NCBI RefSeq assembly: GCF_965118635.1
Contig: NZ_CBCPHV010000008.1
Coordinates: 42,433-106,432 of the forward strand
Length of the DNA stretch: 64,000 bases
Source of the DNA: Empedobacter brevis_A
GTDB taxonomy: Bacteria > Bacteroidota > Bacteroidia > Flavobacteriales > Weeksellaceae
Direction of reading: 5' to 3'
In this document: piece after piece, positions 44,147 through 53,219 of the stretch
How positions within the stretch are numbered: the stretch's first letter is position 1
How the letters are laid out: every line of letters begins with the position of its first letter
Program-made: the position numbers and the translations under genes
The notes under the pieces: model-generated
Databases searched by the model: none
Told to the model about the DNA's origin: nothing
The model's input: only the letters and a program-made list of their open reading frames with translations

Positions 44147-44971
44147 ATGAAGCGTAATCTTGACGTCGTTGTAATTTCGGATGTGCATTTAGGAACTTTT
44201 GGTTGTAAAGCACAAGAATTGTTAGCCTATCTTCAATCCATTCATCCCAAAAAAATTATTCTCAATGGTGATATTGTGGATATTTGGAATTTTAAGAAAA
44301 GTTATTTTCCAGAAACACATTTACAAATTATTAGTTATTTACTAAATCTTTCAGAACAAGGAATTCCAATCATTTATATAACAGGAAATCACGATGAATT
44401 GTTGCGTAAATTTACGACAATGCGTTTCGGAAATATCCTTTTGACAGATAAATATATGTTGAAACAGAATGATAAAGTCGCTTGGATATTTCATGGAGAT
44501 GTCTTTGATGCTTCTATTCAACATTCGAAATGGATTGCTAAGTTAGGAGGTTGGGGATATGATAAATTAATTCAGTTAAACTATTTTATCAATAAATGTT
44601 TGGAGTTTTTTGGAAGAGAACGTTATTCTTTGTCTCAAAAAATTAAAAATTCAGTGAAAAAAGCAGTTAAACACATCAATGATTTCGAACAAACTGCAGC
44701 AGAATTAGCAATAGAAAATGAATACGATTATGTTGTTTGTGGACATATTCATCAACCACAATTACGAAAAGTGAAAACAGAAAAAGGAAATTGTATTTAT
44801 ATGAATTCTGGAGATTGGATCGAAAATTTATCCGCTTTAGAATGCATAGACGGAAATTGGGCGGTTTTCTATTTTGAAGAACATAAACAAGTTTTGATGC
44901 AAAATTTAGAAGAAATCGAATTTAATTATTCATTGGATGAATTAATAGTTTCTATTCTCAATAAAAAGTAA
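44147..44971 (+). CDS. LpxH-like UDP-2,3-diacylglucosamine diphosphatase family metallophosphoesterase
   Basis: A 274-residue calcineurin-like phosphoesterase. Metal-binding motifs in order are ISDVHLG (D-x-H), NGDIVDIW (GD), GNHDELLR (GNHD), FHGDVFD (GD) and CGHIHQPQ (GH-x-H). The GDIVDIW and GNHD pattern fits the LpxH/UDP-DAGDP group that makes lipid X for lipid A. The N-terminal VISDVHLGTFGCKA and the long helical insert are typical of the Bacteroidetes relatives, and function as the main LpxH is not proved. The following glycosyltransferase gene begins at the next base, so the two are one unit. Confidence 0.88.
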   Translation: MKRNLDVVVISDVHLGTFGCKAQELLAYLQSIHPKKIILNGDIVDIWNFKKSYFPETHLQIISYLLNLSEQGIPIIYITGNHDELLRKFTTMRFGNILLTDKYMLKQNDKVAWIFHGDVFDASIQHSKWIAKLGGWGYDKLIQLNYFINKCLEFFGRERYSLSQKIKNSVKKAVKHINDFEQTAAELAIENEYDYVVCGHIHQPQLRKVKTEKGNCIYMNSGDWIENLSALECIDGNWAVFYFEEHKQVLMQNLEEIEFNYSLDELIVSILNKK

Positions 44972-45946
44972 ATGAAGATTTTATATGCCTTACAAGGAAC
45001 TGGAAATGGACATTTGGCACGAGCGCAAAAAATATTACCTATTCTCGAAAATTATGGGGATTTAGACGTTTTTATAAGCGGTTCCAATTCACAATTACAA
45101 TTAGAAAACTATCAAGTTGAACATCGTAAAGGTTTATCTTTATTCTACAATGAAATAGGAAAAGTTTCGTACAAAAGAATTTTTAAGGAAAATAGTTTTA
45201 AATCTTTTTGGAATGAAGTAAATCATTTTCCAATAGAAAAATATGATTTGATTATTAATGATTTTGAGCCAATTACAGCGCATTCTGCTCGAAAGAAAAA
45301 GAAAAATATTATTGGTTTGAGTCATCAAGCTTCGCTTTTATTTGACGAAACTCCAAAAGTGAAAAACAAAACAGGAGAAACAATTTTAAAATATTACGCA
45401 CCAACTTCAAAGCATTATGGATTTCATTTTGAAGAATACAATGATTCTATTTTTTTACCCATTATTAGAGATAAAATTAGACAATTAAATCCAACGCAAG
45501 AAGATTATTATTTGGTGTATTTGCCAAGTTATCATCCAACTGAAATAATTGAGATTTTGTCTGAAATTAAAGAATCGAAATGGAAAGTTTTTTCTCCTTT
45601 TGTAAAAAAACAGACGAAACAGTTTAATGTAGAACTTTATCCAATAGATGAACGACTTTTTACGAAAGCTTTGGAAAATTGTAAAGGCGTTTTATGCGGA
45701 GCTGGTTTCGAATTGCCTGCAGAAAGCATTTATCTAAAAAAGAAGCTTTTTGTAATCCCAATCAAAGGACAATATGAACAATTATGCAATTGTGAAGCAT
45801 TAAAAAAAATCGATATTGATTATTCTTATGATTTGGATATTGAGAAACTTCAACGTTGGACAGATTCTAATAAAATTATAACAAGAAATTTTCCTGATCA
45901 AACCGAACAGATTATTCAGAAAGTGATATTAGATGCTTCTGTTTAG
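44972..45946 (+). CDS. Glycosyltransferase family protein (Glyco_trans_1_3 type)
   Basis: A 324-residue probable GT-B glycosyltransferase. The N-terminal YALQGTGNGHLARAQKILP is the glycine-rich hallmark of the MJ1255/VC2487 family. Near the C-terminus, CGAGFELPAESIYLKKKLFVIPIKGQYEQ is the nucleotide-sugar binding region. The donor and acceptor are unknown. It abuts the LpxH-like gene with no gap, which suggests a linked role in cell-envelope glycolipid synthesis. Its end overlaps the convergent trkH gene by 4 bases. Confidence 0.88.
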   Translation: MKILYALQGTGNGHLARAQKILPILENYGDLDVFISGSNSQLQLENYQVEHRKGLSLFYNEIGKVSYKRIFKENSFKSFWNEVNHFPIEKYDLIINDFEPITAHSARKKKKNIIGLSHQASLLFDETPKVKNKTGETILKYYAPTSKHYGFHFEEYNDSIFLPIIRDKIRQLNPTQEDYYLVYLPSYHPTEIIEILSEIKESKWKVFSPFVKKQTKQFNVELYPIDERLFTKALENCKGVLCGAGFELPAESIYLKKKLFVIPIKGQYEQLCNCEALKKIDIDYSYDLDIEKLQRWTDSNKIITRNFPDQTEQIIQKVILDASV

Positions 45947-47484
45947 TTATTTTTCCAAAAAGCTGGCGTGAATAGAATTAAAATTGTATAAAGTTCTAAA
46001 CGTCCTAAAATCATTAAAAAACAACATAATAATTTTGCACTATCCGTTAAAGAATTCATTGAATTACCTGGACCAAATTCTCCAATTCCTGGGCCAACAT
46101 TTCCTAAAGTGGAAGCTGTTAAGGTTAGAGAAGCCAAAATATCTTGAAAACTCATTGTTATACCATAATTCAAAAGAGCAAACAAAATAGAACTTACAAT
46201 CCAAGTAAACATAAACATCACGAAAAAGGCCATAACGTGGAAAACGATGGATTGATTAAGCGAACGATTATTGTAACGAACAGGAATAATTGCATTTGGA
46301 TGAAGAATACGTTTAAATTCTATCCAACTATTTTTTAATAAAATGACATGTCTTATAACCGTAATTCCACCAGATGTAGAACCTGCTGAACCACCAATAA
46401 AGAACAACGAGAAGAAAATTAAAGTAGTAACAGTTAACCAACTTGTGTAATCTTCCATTGCTAAAGCTGTTGTAGATGCGATGGAAACAACATGGAATAA
46501 TGCACTTCTGAATGAATGTTCAAAATTGAACCACGAATAAGTTTCTACGGAATAATTGGGATAGATATTGAAAAATAATACGATAAAAACGATAAAAGTA
46601 ACAACGGCAAGTAAACCAACCCACCAACGGAATTCTTCGTTTTTCCATACTTTTTTTAATTGTCCTTTAATTAATAAATAGATCAAAGCGAAGTTTGTTC
46701 CGCCTAAAAACATCATTACAATTAAAACATATTGAATAAAAACATTGTTGTTCCAATGCATTAAACCTTCATTTTTGGTAGAAAAACCTGCAGTTGCAAT
46801 TACACTCATGGAATGGTTTGCAGCATCAAAAAGATTCATTCCTCCGAAATAAAGCAATATTGCAAAAAAAGTTGTTAATCCTAAATAAACTAACCAAAGA
46901 TTTTTAGCTGTTTCAGTAATTCGAGGATGTATTTTATCTGTATAAATTCCAGGCGCTTCTGCCATAAAAAGTTGTCGTCCACCAATTCCAAGAAAAGGTA
47001 AAATCGCAATGGTTAAAACGATAATTCCCATTCCGCCAATCCAATTCGTTGTACTTCTCCAAAATAATATACTTTTTGGTAAACTTTCCACATCATCATA
47101 AATAGAAGTTCCTGTTGCTGTATAGCCAGAAACGGTTTCGTAAATAATATTCACAAAACTGAAATTTTCATTGATAATATGATCGTTTGGTAAAAATATT
47201 AACGAAGTTACATAAGGCAAGCAACCAGAGAGAATTAAGAAAAACCATCCGACACAAACTACGATATAACCTTCTCGTTTGTTGATATGTTTTCTTCTAT
47301 CTCGAGTGAAATACATCATTGCAGCTCCTGAAAATCCGACTAAACTTCCCGAAAGTAAGAAAGGGTAGAGTAGATGATCACTAAAATAAATGCTAACACA
47401 TGTTGCAATGAACATGAAAAGCGCATTTAGTAACAATAAAACACCCGAAAGATTCAGGATTACTTTGATGTTAAGCGATTTCAT
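45943..47484 (-). CDS. trkH: Potassium uptake protein TrkH
   Basis: A 513-residue polytopic membrane protein of the TrkH/KtrB potassium channel family. Selectivity-filter loops are readable: TATGTSIYDDV, ATAGFSTKNEG, STGGITVIRH preceded by GGSAGST, and TLGNVGPGIGEFGPGNSM near the C-terminus. It forms the ion pathway gated by the cytoplasmic TrkA ring. It overlaps the upstream trkA by one base, so the two are translationally coupled. It is convergent with and overlaps the glycosyltransferase gene by 4 bases. Confidence 0.95.
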   Translation of the reverse strand: MKSLNIKVILNLSGVLLLLNALFMFIATCVSIYFSDHLLYPFLLSGSLVGFSGAAMMYFTRDRRKHINKREGYIVVCVGWFFLILSGCLPYVTSLIFLPNDHIINENFSFVNIIYETVSGYTATGTSIYDDVESLPKSILFWRSTTNWIGGMGIIVLTIAILPFLGIGGRQLFMAEAPGIYTDKIHPRITETAKNLWLVYLGLTTFFAILLYFGGMNLFDAANHSMSVIATAGFSTKNEGLMHWNNNVFIQYVLIVMMFLGGTNFALIYLLIKGQLKKVWKNEEFRWWVGLLAVVTFIVFIVLFFNIYPNYSVETYSWFNFEHSFRSALFHVVSIASTTALAMEDYTSWLTVTTLIFFSLFFIGGSAGSTSGGITVIRHVILLKNSWIEFKRILHPNAIIPVRYNNRSLNQSIVFHVMAFFVMFMFTWIVSSILFALLNYGITMSFQDILASLTLTASTLGNVGPGIGEFGPGNSMNSLTDSAKLLCCFLMILGRLELYTILILFTPAFWKNN

Positions 47485-48851
47485 TATTTAAAATATTTAG
47501 TCACTTTCGGAATTAAATTCGCTTGGCTAAAAACAACGACATGATCTTTTGGTTCGATAATGAAATCTTTTGTTGGAATAAATCCTTCATTTCTACGAAC
47601 GATTCCCGCAATAATAGCGCCTTCTTTGAATGGAAAATCTGATACACGTTTGTTTGCAATTTCTGAGTTTTCGTTAATACGAAATTCTAAAACTTCTGCA
47701 TCTAAATCAGAAATTCCTGTTACATCCATTACAGATCCTTGTCTTATATAACGAAAAATACTATCTGCAGTTAAGAGTTTTTTATTGATAAAAGCATTAA
47801 TTCCAACTTCTTGACTCAGATGAATATAATCGATATTTTCGACCAAAGCAATTGTTTTCTTAACACCTTTTGATTTTGCCAAAAGACAAGACATTATATT
47901 GGTTTCCGAACTTCCTGTTACAGCGATAAAAGCATCAGAATCAGAAATCCCTTCTTCTAATAATAATTCTCCATCTCGACCATCACCATTAATAATTAAA
48001 ATGTTATTCAAATCATCGGCTAAGTCAAAGGCTTTGTTTCTATTTATTTCTAATAGCTTAACGTTGTGTTTATTATCTTTTAGAAGTTTAGCCACTTTAA
48101 CACCAATACTTCCTCCGCCTAAAACAATTACATTTTTGAAATATTCTTGCTTTTTTCCAAGGATTTTATAAATTTCTAAAATTCCAGCTTTTTTAACAAT
48201 AAAATAAAGGTGATCGTCTATTTTAAATTCAGTTTCAGCTTCTGGGATTATGGTTTTGTATTCGCCACGTTCGTTGCTACGAATAATCGCAATTGGCATC
48301 AAAAGATTGTCTTCGCCACCTTTTGTGGTTAAGTACATGTCTTTGTATTTTTTATCCAGAATTTTACAATCGGCATCTAGAACTGTTCCAACCATAAAAA
48401 GTTGACCGTTTGCAAATGGATGCATTGCATTGAAAGCCGATTGTTGTACAAGAGAATAAATTTCATCTGCTGCTAATTTTTCAGGACTAATTAGCGCATC
48501 AATTCCCATTCCTTGTACCCAGAATTGATTTTCTTTGTGAAGAAATTCAGGATTCGAGATTCTGGCTAATGTACGTTTAGCTCCTAAATCTTTTGCAATC
48601 GAAGCGCTTGTAAGGTTTGTATTTTGAAGATGAGTAACCGAGATAAAAATGTCTGTATCATCAATACCAACTTCTCGCAAAGCTTTGAAAGAAGTGATAT
48701 CTCCACGATATGCCATTACATCTAACGTGTTTTCAATCATCAACAATTTATCTTTGTCCATATCCATGACGACGATGTCATTCATTTCATTGGAAAGTAA
48801 TTTTGCTAAGTGAAAACCAACTTCTCCAGCGCCTCCGATTAATATTTTCAT
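47484..48851 (-). CDS. trkA: Trk system potassium transporter TrkA
   Basis: A 455-residue cytoplasmic regulator of TrkH with two RCK units. Rossmann nucleotide-binding motifs are GGAGEVGFHLAKLL (residue 6) and VLGGGSIGVKVAKLL (near residue 233). Each is followed by a TrkA-C domain at about residues 140-225 and 370-455. It binds NAD(H) or ATP/ADP to gate potassium flow. The length is standard for the duplicated TrkA. It lies upstream of trkH in a two-gene leftward unit, 20 bases from prfB. Confidence 0.95.
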   Translation of the reverse strand: MKILIGGAGEVGFHLAKLLSNEMNDIVVMDMDKDKLLMIENTLDVMAYRGDITSFKALREVGIDDTDIFISVTHLQNTNLTSASIAKDLGAKRTLARISNPEFLHKENQFWVQGMGIDALISPEKLAADEIYSLVQQSAFNAMHPFANGQLFMVGTVLDADCKILDKKYKDMYLTTKGGEDNLLMPIAIIRSNERGEYKTIIPEAETEFKIDDHLYFIVKKAGILEIYKILGKKQEYFKNVIVLGGGSIGVKVAKLLKDNKHNVKLLEINRNKAFDLADDLNNILIINGDGRDGELLLEEGISDSDAFIAVTGSSETNIMSCLLAKSKGVKKTIALVENIDYIHLSQEVGINAFINKKLLTADSIFRYIRQGSVMDVTGISDLDAEVLEFRINENSEIANKRVSDFPFKEGAIIAGIVRRNEGFIPTKDFIIEPKDHVVVFSQANLIPKVTKYFK

Positions 48852-48871
48852 GAAAAAAAATTAGGGTAAAA

Positions 48872-49972
48872 CTATTTTGATGTTTCTTTTTGTCCCATTA
48901 ACATCAGGAACGATTTTAAGAATTCATCTATATCACCGTTCATCACAGCGTCCACATTACCTGTTTCAGTTCCTGTTCGAACGTCTTTTACCAATTTGTA
49001 TGGATGCATTACATAATTACGAATTTGAGAACCCCATTCGATTTTCATCTTATTTGCCTCAATTTCGTTACGAGCAGCCATTTTTTTCTCTAATTCTATT
49101 TTATATAATTCAGATTTTAACATTTCCATTGCTCGCTCACGATTTGCCAATTGTGAACGTTCAACTTGACAAACAACTACAATTCCTGTAGGTTTGTGTG
49201 TTAACTGAACTTTTGTTTCTACTTTATTTACATTTTGACCTCCAGCTCCACCAGAACGAGAAGTTTGCAATTCGATATCAGCAGGATTAATTTCAATTTC
49301 GATTGTATCATCTACAATTGGTGAAACATATACAGAGACGAAACTTGTGTGACGTTTTGCATTACTATCAAAAGGTGAAATACGAACCAAACGATGAACG
49401 CCATTTTCGCCTTTTAAGTATCCGAAAGCAAATTCGCCATCAACTTCCAATGTTACTGTTTTTACACCAGCAACATCTCCTGCTTGATAGTTTAATTCTT
49501 TTACTTTATAACCATGTTTTTCGGCCCACATTAAATACATTCGCATCAACATAGAAGCCCAATCACAAGATTCTGTTCCTCCAGCTCCAGCAGTAATTTG
49601 AAGAATTGCTCCAAGATTATCACCTTCTTCTGAAAGCATATTTTTGAACTCGATATCTTCTAAAAGCTTAGCAACAATAGTATATTGTTCCATAACTTCT
49701 TCATCACTTACTTCGCCTTCGCGGTTAAATTCTACTAAAACTTCGACATCGTTTACTGCATTTGCAATAGTTTGGTATTCGTCAATCCATTTCTTCTTTC
49801 CACGTAAAACTTTCATAAAAGCTTCGGCTTCTTTCGGATTGTTCCAAAATTCAGGTGAAGCAGCGTGTTCTTCTTCATTCTGAACTTCGATTTCTTTTTG
49901 TTCGATTTCCAAATATTCGTGCAAATCTTGTGTACGTTTTTGGATGTCTTTTAGTAATTCGTTGTTAAACAT
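48872..49972 (-). CDS. prfB: Peptide chain release factor 2 (RF2), no programmed frameshift
   Basis: RF2 ends translation at UAA and UGA. The 366-residue protein has the SPF codon-recognition motif (RISPFDSNAKR) and the GGQ peptidyl-hydrolysis motif (SGGAGGQNVNKVE, near residue 250). In many bacteria prfB has an early in-frame UGA read by +1 frameshifting after about 25 codons. Here the region MFNNELLKDIQKRTQDLHEY followed by LEIEQKE is continuous with no stop, so autoregulation by frameshifting is absent. The GGQ glutamine is the target of PrmC, encoded at 32.3 kb. Confidence 0.96.
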   Translation of the reverse strand: MFNNELLKDIQKRTQDLHEYLEIEQKEIEVQNEEEHAASPEFWNNPKEAEAFMKVLRGKKKWIDEYQTIANAVNDVEVLVEFNREGEVSDEEVMEQYTIVAKLLEDIEFKNMLSEEGDNLGAILQITAGAGGTESCDWASMLMRMYLMWAEKHGYKVKELNYQAGDVAGVKTVTLEVDGEFAFGYLKGENGVHRLVRISPFDSNAKRHTSFVSVYVSPIVDDTIEIEINPADIELQTSRSGGAGGQNVNKVETKVQLTHKPTGIVVVCQVERSQLANRERAMEMLKSELYKIELEKKMAARNEIEANKMKIEWGSQIRNYVMHPYKLVKDVRTGTETGNVDAVMNGDIDEFLKSFLMLMGQKETSK

Positions 49973-50014
49973 AATTGCAAATGTATAAAAATAGGAGATT
50001 TTTTGATGAAGAGA

Positions 50015-50848
50015 TTAAGCATTAATCACTTTATCATCTTTTCCATTCCAAGAAAGAATTTTATAAGTGAATCCTTCTTCGGTTTTAATTTCTTGATCTT
50101 TTAGCATTAAAAAAGTATCATCCCAATCATTGTCTTCATAACTAATTACCCAAAATAATTGATTGAAAAATAAGCCTTCTAAAATATATAAAAGCTCTTC
50201 TACAGAATCTACTTCATAGGTTGTAAATGGATAAGTTGTTTTAACCCAAATTTTATCATCATCGGAAGTCTGAATATATAAATCGCCCAAAGTTGATTTG
50301 TATTCATTTTCGATATGAAATTCTAAAAGTTCTGTATCTTTTTTTTGAAGATCCATATTATCATCTATTTCTTTGCTAACATTTTCTATAATATGCATGA
50401 TCGATTTTTCTTCTTTTTCGGATAAATGAAGCGCTTCATTTGTTGTGTAAGAAAAATATCCATAATCTTTTATTTGCTTTGCTAACGGAAATCCTTGTAA
50501 AAAATCGGGATGCATCACCAATACAAATCCTTTAACGCCATTTAGTAAAATATCTTCAAATTGCATAATCTGATTTGGCGCAATGAAATACATAATTCCT
50601 TCATCAAAATCGTAATATTGCTGGCCATATCGAAATTTACCACCGGCGCAATCTTTTTTTAATGCCACAACATAAAAATCGGTTGTTATGGCACTTAAAA
50701 AAGTTTCAGGTTCTAGCTTCATTTCATCAAAATTGAATACACTAATTAATGGATGTGCTGGTTTGCTCAAACCTAAAAATCGATGTAATTCATTAATTGA
50801 TGAAACTTTTGAAGGCGCTTTCATTTGCTGATTCTCTGATTTGTACAT
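50015..50848 (-). CDS. Chimeric gene: AraC-family sensor domain without HTH, fused to an unknown domain
   Basis: The first 164 residues are a typical N-terminal sensor part of an AraC-family regulator of the flavobacterial type (LHRFLGLSKPAHPLISVF, then YGQQYYDFDEGIMYFIAPNQ, then HPDFLQGFPLAKQIKDYGYF, then LHLSEKEEKSIMHII). In the family this is followed by about 110-130 residues ending in two AraC helix-turn-helix motifs. Here, at NMD (residue 165, base 50356), the chain turns into an unrelated 113-residue acidic segment (YIQTSDDDKIWVKTTYPFTT, then YEVDSVEELLYILEGLFFNQ). That segment begins with Met and looks like a complete separate gene. DNA binding is therefore probably lost. It closes the 50-55 kb operon. 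Confidence 0.75.
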   Translation of the reverse strand: MYKSENQQMKAPSKVSSINELHRFLGLSKPAHPLISVFNFDEMKLEPETFLSAITTDFYVVALKKDCAGGKFRYGQQYYDFDEGIMYFIAPNQIMQFEDILLNGVKGFVLVMHPDFLQGFPLAKQIKDYGYFSYTTNEALHLSEKEEKSIMHIIENVSKEIDDNMDLQKKDTELLEFHIENEYKSTLGDLYIQTSDDDKIWVKTTYPFTTYEVDSVEELLYILEGLFFNQLFWVISYEDNDWDDTFLMLKDQEIKTEEGFTYKILSWNGKDDKVINA

Positions 50849-50862
50849 GACTAATTTACGCT

Positions 50863-51798
50863 TTATTTTTTACTAAATTGTTCACTTTTTATGATTTCAA
50901 TTCCTTCTTTATAGCTAGTTACTTTAAAATCAGGAAAACGTTTTCTGAATTTTTTATCGTCAAATAAGTTATCATATGCATATCTTGGTAATAATTCTAG
51001 CAGTTCTTTTACTTTAGGATTGAACCAAGCTATGATTTGAAATAAAAATTTTGGAATAACTGAAAATTTTAAATTTCGACCATATATTTTAGAAGCTAGA
51101 GCGATAAATTCTTTGTATGTAGGATGGCTTTCATCTACAGGTAAATGCCAAGTCTGTCCGTAAGCATCTGGTGTATTTCCGATTAAAGCTGTGGCGCGAC
51201 TTGCATCTGGAGTCCAAATTAAACTTCTTTTTTTATTAGCACTAATTGGCACTTTTAATTTTTTACCTTCTTTGATATTATCAAAAATAAAAGTGTTGGT
51301 AATACTTTGTGTTTTTCCTGGACCATAAAATTCTGGAGCGCGACAAATAACAGCTTCTAGTTCGCCCGATTTCATTTCTTTTAATAACATTTCTGCCATT
51401 TGTCTTCTTACTTTAGCTTTTCTACCTAATGGTTGAAACGGAGTTTGTTCAGTCAGATTTCTATCGTCTTGAGGATACATATAAGTGTTATCAAAAAAGA
51501 CTAATTTGGTTCCGTTGACTTTACAAGCTTCAATGATATTTTGTAAAATTTTAGGAAAATAACTTTCCCACATATCTGAGCTAATAGGCAATCCTAAAGT
51601 GAAATAAGCAATTTCTGCTCCTTTTACTGCTTCTATTGCTTTTTCCTTAATCATTAAGTCCGCAGAAAAAACTTCATCTGTGTCGTTTACCTTTTGAGCA
51701 TTTTTACTCACAATTCTAATATCTGAGGTGAAATTTCGTTTCAACTCTCTTGCTAATTCTTCGCCAATTTGTCCGTTGGCACCTAATATCACTTGCAT
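50863..51798 (-). CDS. NAD-dependent epimerase/dehydratase family protein
   Basis: A 311-residue extended/atypical SDR-type protein. The N-terminal Rossmann motif is VILGANGQIGEELAREL (GxxGxxG). A Tyr-x3-Lys motif is not clearly placed; the region FDNTYMYPQDDRNLTEQTPF resembles the active-site stretch of NAD-dependent sugar epimerases. The substrate is unknown. It lies 33 bases after the aldehyde dehydrogenase gene and 14 before the AraC-like chimera, in the same leftward operon, where oxidation or reduction of carbonyl compounds is a common theme. Confidence 0.88.
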   Translation of the reverse strand: MQVILGANGQIGEELARELKRNFTSDIRIVSKNAQKVNDTDEVFSADLMIKEKAIEAVKGAEIAYFTLGLPISSDMWESYFPKILQNIIEACKVNGTKLVFFDNTYMYPQDDRNLTEQTPFQPLGRKAKVRRQMAEMLLKEMKSGELEAVICRAPEFYGPGKTQSITNTFIFDNIKEGKKLKVPISANKKRSLIWTPDASRATALIGNTPDAYGQTWHLPVDESHPTYKEFIALASKIYGRNLKFSVIPKFLFQIIAWFNPKVKELLELLPRYAYDNLFDDKKFRKRFPDFKVTSYKEGIEIIKSEQFSKK

Positions 51799-51831
51799 TT
51801 TTTTTGTTTTTTATTTAAAATAAATTGATTA

Positions 51832-53193
51832 TTACATTACTTTTTTTAGCCAGTGAAGCTTTTTATCTGTATAAGGTGGATATTTCAAATCAGGTTCTGC
51901 CCAAGTTGCTCTTTCAATAACAGATTTTTGATGAGAGAAAGTATCAAATCCAAATGCTCCATGGTAATTCCCAATGCCAGAATTTCCTATTCCTCCAAAA
52001 GGAAGATAATCACTGGTAATTTGCATTAAAGTGTCATTGATACAACCTCCGCCGAATGAAACTTTATTTAAAAAATTATCTTTTTCTTCATTATTATTAG
52101 TAAAAAGATAAGCCGCTAAAGGTTTCTCTCCCTCAATAATTTTCTCCAATGTTTCATCGTAATTTGTAAAGGAAATTACAGGTAAAACTGGGCCAAAAAT
52201 TTCTTCTTGCATTACTGCATCTTTATAATTAACATCATTTAAGATAGTTGGTTCAATATAGAGCTTGTTTTTATTGTGTTTTCCACCATAAAACATTTTA
52301 TCTGAATCAATTAGGTTTAGAATTCTGTCATAATTTCTTTTATTTATGATACTTGTGTAATGGTCTGCATCTTCTGTATAAGCATTTTCTTCAATTTTTT
52401 CTTTCAATAATTGTAAAAATTTATCCTTAATAGATTCTTCAACTAACAAATAATCAGGTGCAATACAGGTTTGACCTCCATTCAGGAATTTTCCCCAAAC
52501 AATACGTTTTGCAGCTACTTCAAGGTTTGCAGTTTTTGTAATAATTGCTGGTGATTTTCCTCCTAATTCTAGTACAACAGGAACAAGGTTTTTTGCAGCT
52601 GCTTCATACACAATTTGCCCAACTTTTGGACTTCCCGTAAAGAAAATTTTGTCCCAACGTAATTTCAGTAATTCAGTAGTTTCGGGAATACCTCCTTCAG
52701 CTACATATAAATATTCAGAAGGAAAATTATTGTTTATTAATTCAGCTAAAAGATACATTGTATTTTCAGGTAATTCGCTTGGTTTTACTACACATGTATT
52801 ACCTGCAGCAATTGCTGTAACCAAAGGAACCAATGTTAATTGATAAGGATAATTCCATGCTCCAATGACTAATGTAACTCCTAATGGATCGGCATAAATA
52901 TGGCTGGATCCTGGTTGTAAATTAAAAGGTGTTTTTACTTTTTTTGGTTTAGTTAACTTGTCTAGATTTTTTAGAAAATAATTGATTTCGTTATAAACCA
53001 TATTCAATTCTGTTAAAAAAGTATCGAAAGAACCTTTACGAAAATCTTTGTAAATCGCATCATATAAACGATTTTCATTTTCTGTAAGAATCTCTTTCAG
53101 CTTGATTAAGGTTTGTTTTCTAAACTCTACATCTTTTGTTTGATGTTTTTTAAAAAAAGCCTTTTGTGATTGAAATATATTTGTGAAATTCAT
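51832..53193 (-). CDS. Aldehyde dehydrogenase family protein
   Basis: A 453-residue NAD(P)-dependent aldehyde dehydrogenase. The cofactor motif is FFTGSPKVGQIVYEAAA, the catalytic Glu is in VLELGGKSPAII, and the nucleophile Cys is in NGGQTCIAPDYLL. The short length and the C-terminal hydrophobic part place it near the class 3/fatty aldehyde dehydrogenase group (ALDH3-like). It oxidises aldehydes to acids, probably medium-chain or aromatic ones, but the substrate is not fixed. It is the third gene of the five-gene operon, 26 bases after the acetoacetate-decarboxylase-like gene. Confidence 0.95.
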   Translation of the reverse strand: MNFTNIFQSQKAFFKKHQTKDVEFRKQTLIKLKEILTENENRLYDAIYKDFRKGSFDTFLTELNMVYNEINYFLKNLDKLTKPKKVKTPFNLQPGSSHIYADPLGVTLVIGAWNYPYQLTLVPLVTAIAAGNTCVVKPSELPENTMYLLAELINNNFPSEYLYVAEGGIPETTELLKLRWDKIFFTGSPKVGQIVYEAAAKNLVPVVLELGGKSPAIITKTANLEVAAKRIVWGKFLNGGQTCIAPDYLLVEESIKDKFLQLLKEKIEENAYTEDADHYTSIINKRNYDRILNLIDSDKMFYGGKHNKNKLYIEPTILNDVNYKDAVMQEEIFGPVLPVISFTNYDETLEKIIEGEKPLAAYLFTNNNEEKDNFLNKVSFGGGCINDTLMQITSDYLPFGGIGNSGIGNYHGAFGFDTFSHQKSVIERATWAEPDLKYPPYTDKKLHWLKKVM

Positions 53194-53219
53194 TTTGTGA
53201 TTTTTTTGATTGTGATTGA

